This document shows positions 14,137 to 17,377 of a stretch of DNA of 17,377 bases, piece by piece; the first letter of the stretch is position 1, and every line of letters begins with the position of its first letter. The notes beneath the pieces are model-generated. The model was not told the DNA's origin and made no database searches. It saw only the letters and a list, made by a program, of their open reading frames with translations. This DNA comes from SFEL01 sp045592165 (GTDB lineage Bacteria; Bacillota; Clostridia; Christensenellales; CAG-138): NCBI GenBank assembly GCA_045592165.1, contig JAZNUG010000215.1:1-17377 (forward strand). Direction: 5' to 3'. The position numbers and the translations under genes are program-made.

Positions 14137-14166
14137 TTGACGGGCTTTTAGGGTACAATGTATAAG
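14131..14166 (+). promoter_or_regulatory. Overlapping promoters of yloU-fakA-recG
   Basis: Two pairs are visible: TTGCAC (14131-14136), 17 bases, TACAAT (14154-14159); and TTGACG (14137-14142), 18 bases, TATAAG (14161-14166). They are offset by 6-7 bases and lie 35-41 bases before the yloU ATG. Confidence 0.7.
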
Positions 14167-14200
14167 CATTATTATGTAATTATAGAAGGAGGTCTTCCAA

Positions 14201-14563
14201 ATGCCGGGAATCATCAACAACGAATTTGGAAAAGTCACCATCAGCGAGGATATAATCGCCAATATCGCCGGTTATGCGGCAACTGAAAACTATGGTGTGG
14301 TAGGCATGAGCGCCAAGACCGCCGCCGATGCTCTGCTCAAGATAGTGGGCAGTGATTCCAATAAAAAGCGCGGAGTAAAGGTCACCTTTGCGGAGGATGG
14401 CGAGCAGGTGGATATCGACCTGTATGTTACCATGGTGTTCGGCGTTTCCCTGCCTGTTGTGGCCCAGAATATGATAGACAATGTACGTTACAGGGTGCAG
14501 GAGAGCACCGGCCTTAAGGTATCCAACGTAAACATTCACGTAGAAAGCATAATTAATGCATAG
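14201..14563 (+). CDS. yloU: Asp23/YloU family protein
   Basis: This 120-aa protein carries the Asp23 (DUF322) family pattern: GKVTISEDIIANIAGYAA (10-27), GVVGMSAK (32-39), and a C-terminal V.NVNIHVESI. Members are small cytoplasmic proteins found upstream of yloV in most Firmicutes; Asp23 of Staphylococcus is a membrane-proximal cell-envelope stress protein, and the role of YloU is not settled. AGAAGGAGG precedes the ATG at good spacing. It opens the yloU-fakA-recG operon, with a 41-base gap to fakA. Length and sequence are normal for the family. Confidence 0.95.
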   Translation: MPGIINNEFGKVTISEDIIANIAGYAATENYGVVGMSAKTAADALLKIVGSDSNKKRGVKVTFAEDGEQVDIDLYVTMVFGVSLPVVAQNMIDNVRYRVQESTGLKVSNVNIHVESIINA

Positions 14564-14591
14564 CATTGGGATGTTTCCCTTTGCTCTGCAC

Positions 14592-14607
14592 GGGAGGAAA
14601 TGTTTTG
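14592..14607 (+). promoter_or_regulatory. Ribosome binding site and TTG start of fakA
   Basis: GGGAGG (14592-14597) lies 7 bases before TTG (14605-14607). The nearby ATG at 14600 runs into an immediate stop, and the upstream in-frame ATG at 14566 lacks a ribosome binding site and adds residues not seen in the family. Confidence 0.8.
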
Positions 14608-16236
14608 AATAATACTACTATAAACGGCGCGCTCCTCAAGGATATGTTCCTTGCAGGCGCTGCTCTGCTGGAAAAGAATAAGGCGTATATCGACTCGCTC
14701 AACGTATTCCCTGTACCCGATGGAGACACCGGTACAAATATGTCCATGACAATGCAGTCCGCTGCCCGCGAGATAAAGGCCTGCCCCGAGGGAGCAAACG
14801 TGGGCAAGGTTGCTGCGGCGGCTTCCCTTGGCGCACTTAAAGGCGCCCGCGGCAACAGCGGCGTTATCCTTTCCCAGATTTTCCGCGGTATGTCCAAGGC
14901 TTTGGACGGCAAGGAAGAAATGGATGCCGAGCTGCTGGTAACTGCCCTGCGCATGGGTACCGATGCTGCTTACAAGGCAGTTATGAAGCCCAAGGAGGGC
15001 ACCATCCTTACCGTTTCCCGCATGATAAGCGCTGCGGTTGAGGGCGAGTTCAATCAGGGCGCAAATGTATTCGGCCTTATCGATACCATGATGGAAAGCG
15101 GCGAGGAAGCCCTCAAGCTGACCCCCGAGCTGCTGCCCGTATTGAAGGAAGCAGGCGTTGTGGATAGCGGCGGGAAGGGCCTTATCACCATATTCCGCGG
15201 CTTCAAGATGATCATGGACGGTGATACCGTTGAGGATTACGTTGAGACCGAGGAAGCCCCCGTATTTGACGACGATGCCCTCACCCTTGAGGATATCAAC
15301 GATATCAGGTTCGGCTACTGCACCGAGTTTTTTGTAATTCATCTTGTGGATTCCTTCTGCGAGGATGATCTGGAAAAATTCCGCGATAAGCTGATGAAGA
15401 TAGGTGATTCCGTGGTTGTTGCCCATGACAGCGGCTTCATCAAGATTCACGTGCATACCAATATGCCCGGTAAGGCTCTGCAGCTTGCTCTGTGCCTCGG
15501 CGAGATCGATAAGGTAAAGATCGAGAATATGCGCGAGCAGAACCGCGAAATTCAGGAAAACATCAAGAAGAACGAAGTGGAAAACGCCATGGTAGCCGTA
15601 AGCTGCGGCGAAGGCATGGATGCCGAATTCACCGGACTTGGCGTTACCGGCCTTATCTCCGGCGGCCAGACCATGAATCCCAGCATTGACACCATTGAAA
15701 AGGCAATCCGCAAGGTAAATGCCCGCAATGTATTCGTTCTGCCCAATAATCCCAATATCATCATGGCGGCCCAGCAGGCAGCCCAGCTTTCCGACAGGAA
15801 CGTTGTGGTTATTCCCACCAGGACCATGGTGCAGGGTGTGGCAGCAGCCATGGCATATGCCCATGAGAATGCGCCCGATGTAAACGCAAAGCGCATGGAA
15901 AAGGCCGCGTCTTCTGTAAAGTCCGGCGCAGTTACCTACGCTGTGCGCGATACTTCCTACAATGGTCTTACCATTCAGAAGGACGATATTATCGGCCTGA
16001 TGGACAATGCAATTTCTGCCGTTGGCAAGACCATCAGCGAAGCAACCCTCAGCCTTGTGGAGAAGATGGCCGAGGATAACGAAGAAGCTATGATTACCCT
16101 CTATTACGGCGAAGATGTATCCGAAGAAGATGCAGAAGCAATGAGCGAGGCCATACAGGAAAAGCTGCCTGATGCAGAAGTAATACTCTGCCATGGCGGC
16201 CAGCCCCTCTACTATTATTACATTGCCGTGGAATGA
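14605..16236 (+). CDS. fakA: Fatty acid kinase catalytic subunit FakA (DAK2 domain, YloV)
   Basis: FakA phosphorylates fatty acids presented by FakB (DegV family) to give acyl-phosphates for PlsX/PlsY phospholipid synthesis. With the TTG start the protein is 543 aa, normal for YloV. The N-terminal DAK2 kinase domain (about 1-205) has NVFPVPDGDTGTN (33-45, Mg-ATP site), KGARGNSGVILSQ (79-91) and VDSGGKGL (186-193). The middle domain has C239 (GYCTEF), H282 and H284 (IHVHTN), matching the zinc ligands I recall from Staphylococcus FakA. The C-terminal DegV-like domain ends in HGGQPLYYYYIAVE. It follows yloU by 41 bases and overlaps recG by ATGA. A DegV/FakB candidate lies at 4116-4973. Confidence 0.95.
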   Translation: MNNTTINGALLKDMFLAGAALLEKNKAYIDSLNVFPVPDGDTGTNMSMTMQSAAREIKACPEGANVGKVAAAASLGALKGARGNSGVILSQIFRGMSKALDGKEEMDAELLVTALRMGTDAAYKAVMKPKEGTILTVSRMISAAVEGEFNQGANVFGLIDTMMESGEEALKLTPELLPVLKEAGVVDSGGKGLITIFRGFKMIMDGDTVEDYVETEEAPVFDDDALTLEDINDIRFGYCTEFFVIHLVDSFCEDDLEKFRDKLMKIGDSVVVAHDSGFIKIHVHTNMPGKALQLALCLGEIDKVKIENMREQNREIQENIKKNEVENAMVAVSCGEGMDAEFTGLGVTGLISGGQTMNPSIDTIEKAIRKVNARNVFVLPNNPNIIMAAQQAAQLSDRNVVVIPTRTMVQGVAAAMAYAHENAPDVNAKRMEKAASSVKSGAVTYAVRDTSYNGLTIQKDDIIGLMDNAISAVGKTISEATLSLVEKMAEDNEEAMITLYYGEDVSEEDAEAMSEAIQEKLPDAEVILCHGGQPLYYYYIAVE

Positions 16237-17377
16237 TCCTGACTGATCCCATAACTTCATTAAAAGGCATAGGCCCACGCAAAGCCGAGTCCCTCGGCAA
16301 GCTGGGCCTTTTTTCGCTGAAAGATCTGCTGTATTTCTTTCCCCGAGGCCACAGGGATTACTCTAAGCCTACCTATATAATGGGGGCAAAGCACGGGGAT
16401 GAGGGTGCCTTTGAGCTGGTGGTACGTACCGAGCCAAGGCTTGCCCGCATACGCAGGGGGCTGGACATCACCACAGCAAAAGCATATGACCAAAGCGGCG
16501 AAATAACCCTTACATGGTATAATCAGCCGTACCGCAAAAACAGCATTTCCGTGGGAGAATGCATAGTTGCCTGCGGCCGTGTGGACAGAAGCAGGGGTGT
16601 AAAGCTGGTCAACCCTGCGATATACAGCGAGCTGCCCGGCATATTGCCCGTGTATCCTCTTACCACCGGAGTTACCCAGAAAATACTTCGGGATGCTGTC
16701 AGTTATGCCCTGAAAATCTGCGCCGATAACATAGAGGAGACTCTACCTGCTCATATTCTTGATGAATACGGTCTGATGAGCATAGGTGATGCTCTCAGGA
16801 ATATACATTATCCCGCGGATATGGATGCGGTAAAGGCCGCAAGGCGCAGGCTGGCATTCGAGGATATGCTGCTGTTCAGGCTGATGCTGTCCATGATGCA
16901 GCGGAGCATGCCGGAACGTACAGTAAAGGCAGAACTTAAGGGTGTAAAGGAGGAATTTATTTCTCTGCTGCCTTTCATCCCCACAAATGCCCAGCTCAGG
17001 GCAATGGATGACATAATCCGCGACCTGAGCGGCAAAACACTGATGAACCGCTTGCTTCAGGGCGATGTGGGCAGCGGCAAGACCGCCGTTGCAATGTTTG
17101 CCATGTTTGCCGCCGCAAAAAACGGCAGACAGGCGGCTATAATGGCTCCCACAGAAATACTCGCCGCCCAGCACTATATGACCCTCTGCCGAATATTTGG
17201 CGAAGAAAGTGTGGCCTGCCTCAAGGGCGGCATGAAAAAGGCCCAGCGTGAGGCTGAGAAGGCCAGAATTGCATCGGGCAAGGCAATGTATATCGTAGGC
17301 ACTCATGCTCTTCTGCAGGGTGATGTGGAGTTCCGGGATCTGGGCATGGTAATAACCGACGAACAGCACCGTTTCGG
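16233..17377 (+). CDS. recG: ATP-dependent DNA helicase RecG, N-terminal part (runs off the window)
   Basis: RecG remodels stalled replication forks and branched recombination intermediates. The first 381 codons are present; the full family length is about 680. The N-terminal wedge domain begins near SLKGIGPRKAE (9-19) and covers an OB-like segment to about 140. The helicase core follows with QGDVGSGKTAVA (276-287, Walker A), MAPTEILAAQH (304-314, motif Ia), VGTHALLQ (355-362) and DEQHRF (376-381, motif II with the RecG-type DEQH). The ATG at 16233 overlaps the fakA stop as ATGA, so translation is probably coupled; no separate ribosome binding site is obvious. Codons 9-10 are TCA-TTA, both rare in this window. 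The reading frame stays open to the edge. Confidence 0.95.
   Translation, partial: MILTDPITSLKGIGPRKAESLGKLGLFSLKDLLYFFPRGHRDYSKPTYIMGAKHGDEGAFELVVRTEPRLARIRRGLDITTAKAYDQSGEITLTWYNQPYRKNSISVGECIVACGRVDRSRGVKLVNPAIYSELPGILPVYPLTTGVTQKILRDAVSYALKICADNIEETLPAHILDEYGLMSIGDALRNIHYPADMDAVKAARRRLAFEDMLLFRLMLSMMQRSMPERTVKAELKGVKEEFISLLPFIPTNAQLRAMDDIIRDLSGKTLMNRLLQGDVGSGKTAVAMFAMFAAAKNGRQAAIMAPTEILAAQHYMTLCRIFGEESVACLKGGMKKAQREAEKARIASGKAMYIVGTHALLQGDVEFRDLGMVITDEQHRF

Noticed and set aside
14536..16278. A 580-codon minus-strand open frame opposite fakA
   Set aside because: Same codon-avoidance effect. The sense strand has an intact, well-conserved FakA.
1..17377. Insertion sequences, prophage, CRISPR arrays or toxin-antitoxin genes
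   Set aside because: None was found. All larger plus- and minus-strand genes are assigned, and gaps hold only promoters, leaders and terminators.

Overview
This window looks like an ordinary chromosomal housekeeping segment from a Gram-positive, Clostridia-like bacterium (Bacillota). The reasons are a T-box riboswitch ahead of hisS-aspS, strong AGGAGG-type ribosome binding sites, near-consensus sigma-A promoters, and gene orders known from Firmicutes (dnaX-ybaB-recR; yloU-yloV/fakA-recG). GC is moderate (slightly above half by eye), ATA is a common Ile codon, and TTA, CTA and TCA codons are almost absent. I cannot fix the family; Christensenellales- or Oscillospirales-like lineages would fit. 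I see no mobile element, CRISPR array or phage gene.

Layout. (1) 1-4064: the 5' half of a minus-strand tRNA (probably Arg) with its own promoter faces away from a perfect TTGACA-17-TATAAT promoter. That promoter drives a T-box leader and a tight hisS-aspS-rseC-like operon, closed by a terminator. (2) 4068-6186, minus strand: degV (a FakB-type fatty-acid-binding protein) and trpS, each with its own terminator and a candidate promoter. (3) 6194-9042, plus strand: dnaX, a terminator, then a promoter and ybaB-recR (replication and recombination). (4) 9127-10095: a secreted protein of unknown function built from two similar domains, ending at a bidirectional terminator. (5) 10152-12062, minus strand: an ABC-F ATPase. 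(6) 12155-14068, plus strand: a membrane-anchored NlpC/P60 peptidoglycan hydrolase that appears to be read from a leaderless mRNA, followed by an HD-domain protein and a terminator. (7) 14119-17377, plus strand: yloU (Asp23 family), fakA (fatty acid kinase) and the first 381 codons of recG.

Themes. The synthetase genes are governed by tRNA charging, and the T-box specifier reads GACAC, so Asp and His codons overlap ahead of the two matching synthetase genes. FakA and a DegV/FakB partner lie about 10 kb apart, so both halves of a fatty acid kinase may be encoded here. DnaX, YbaB, RecR and RecG form a DNA replication and repair theme. Start sites were re-chosen from ribosome binding sites for hisS, trpS, ybaB, the ABC-F gene and fakA (a TTG start). 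The most unusual points are the overlapping T-box specifier, the leaderless NlpC/P60 gene, the orphan RseC-like protein and the duplicated-domain secreted protein. I do not see a clearly new multi-gene system.
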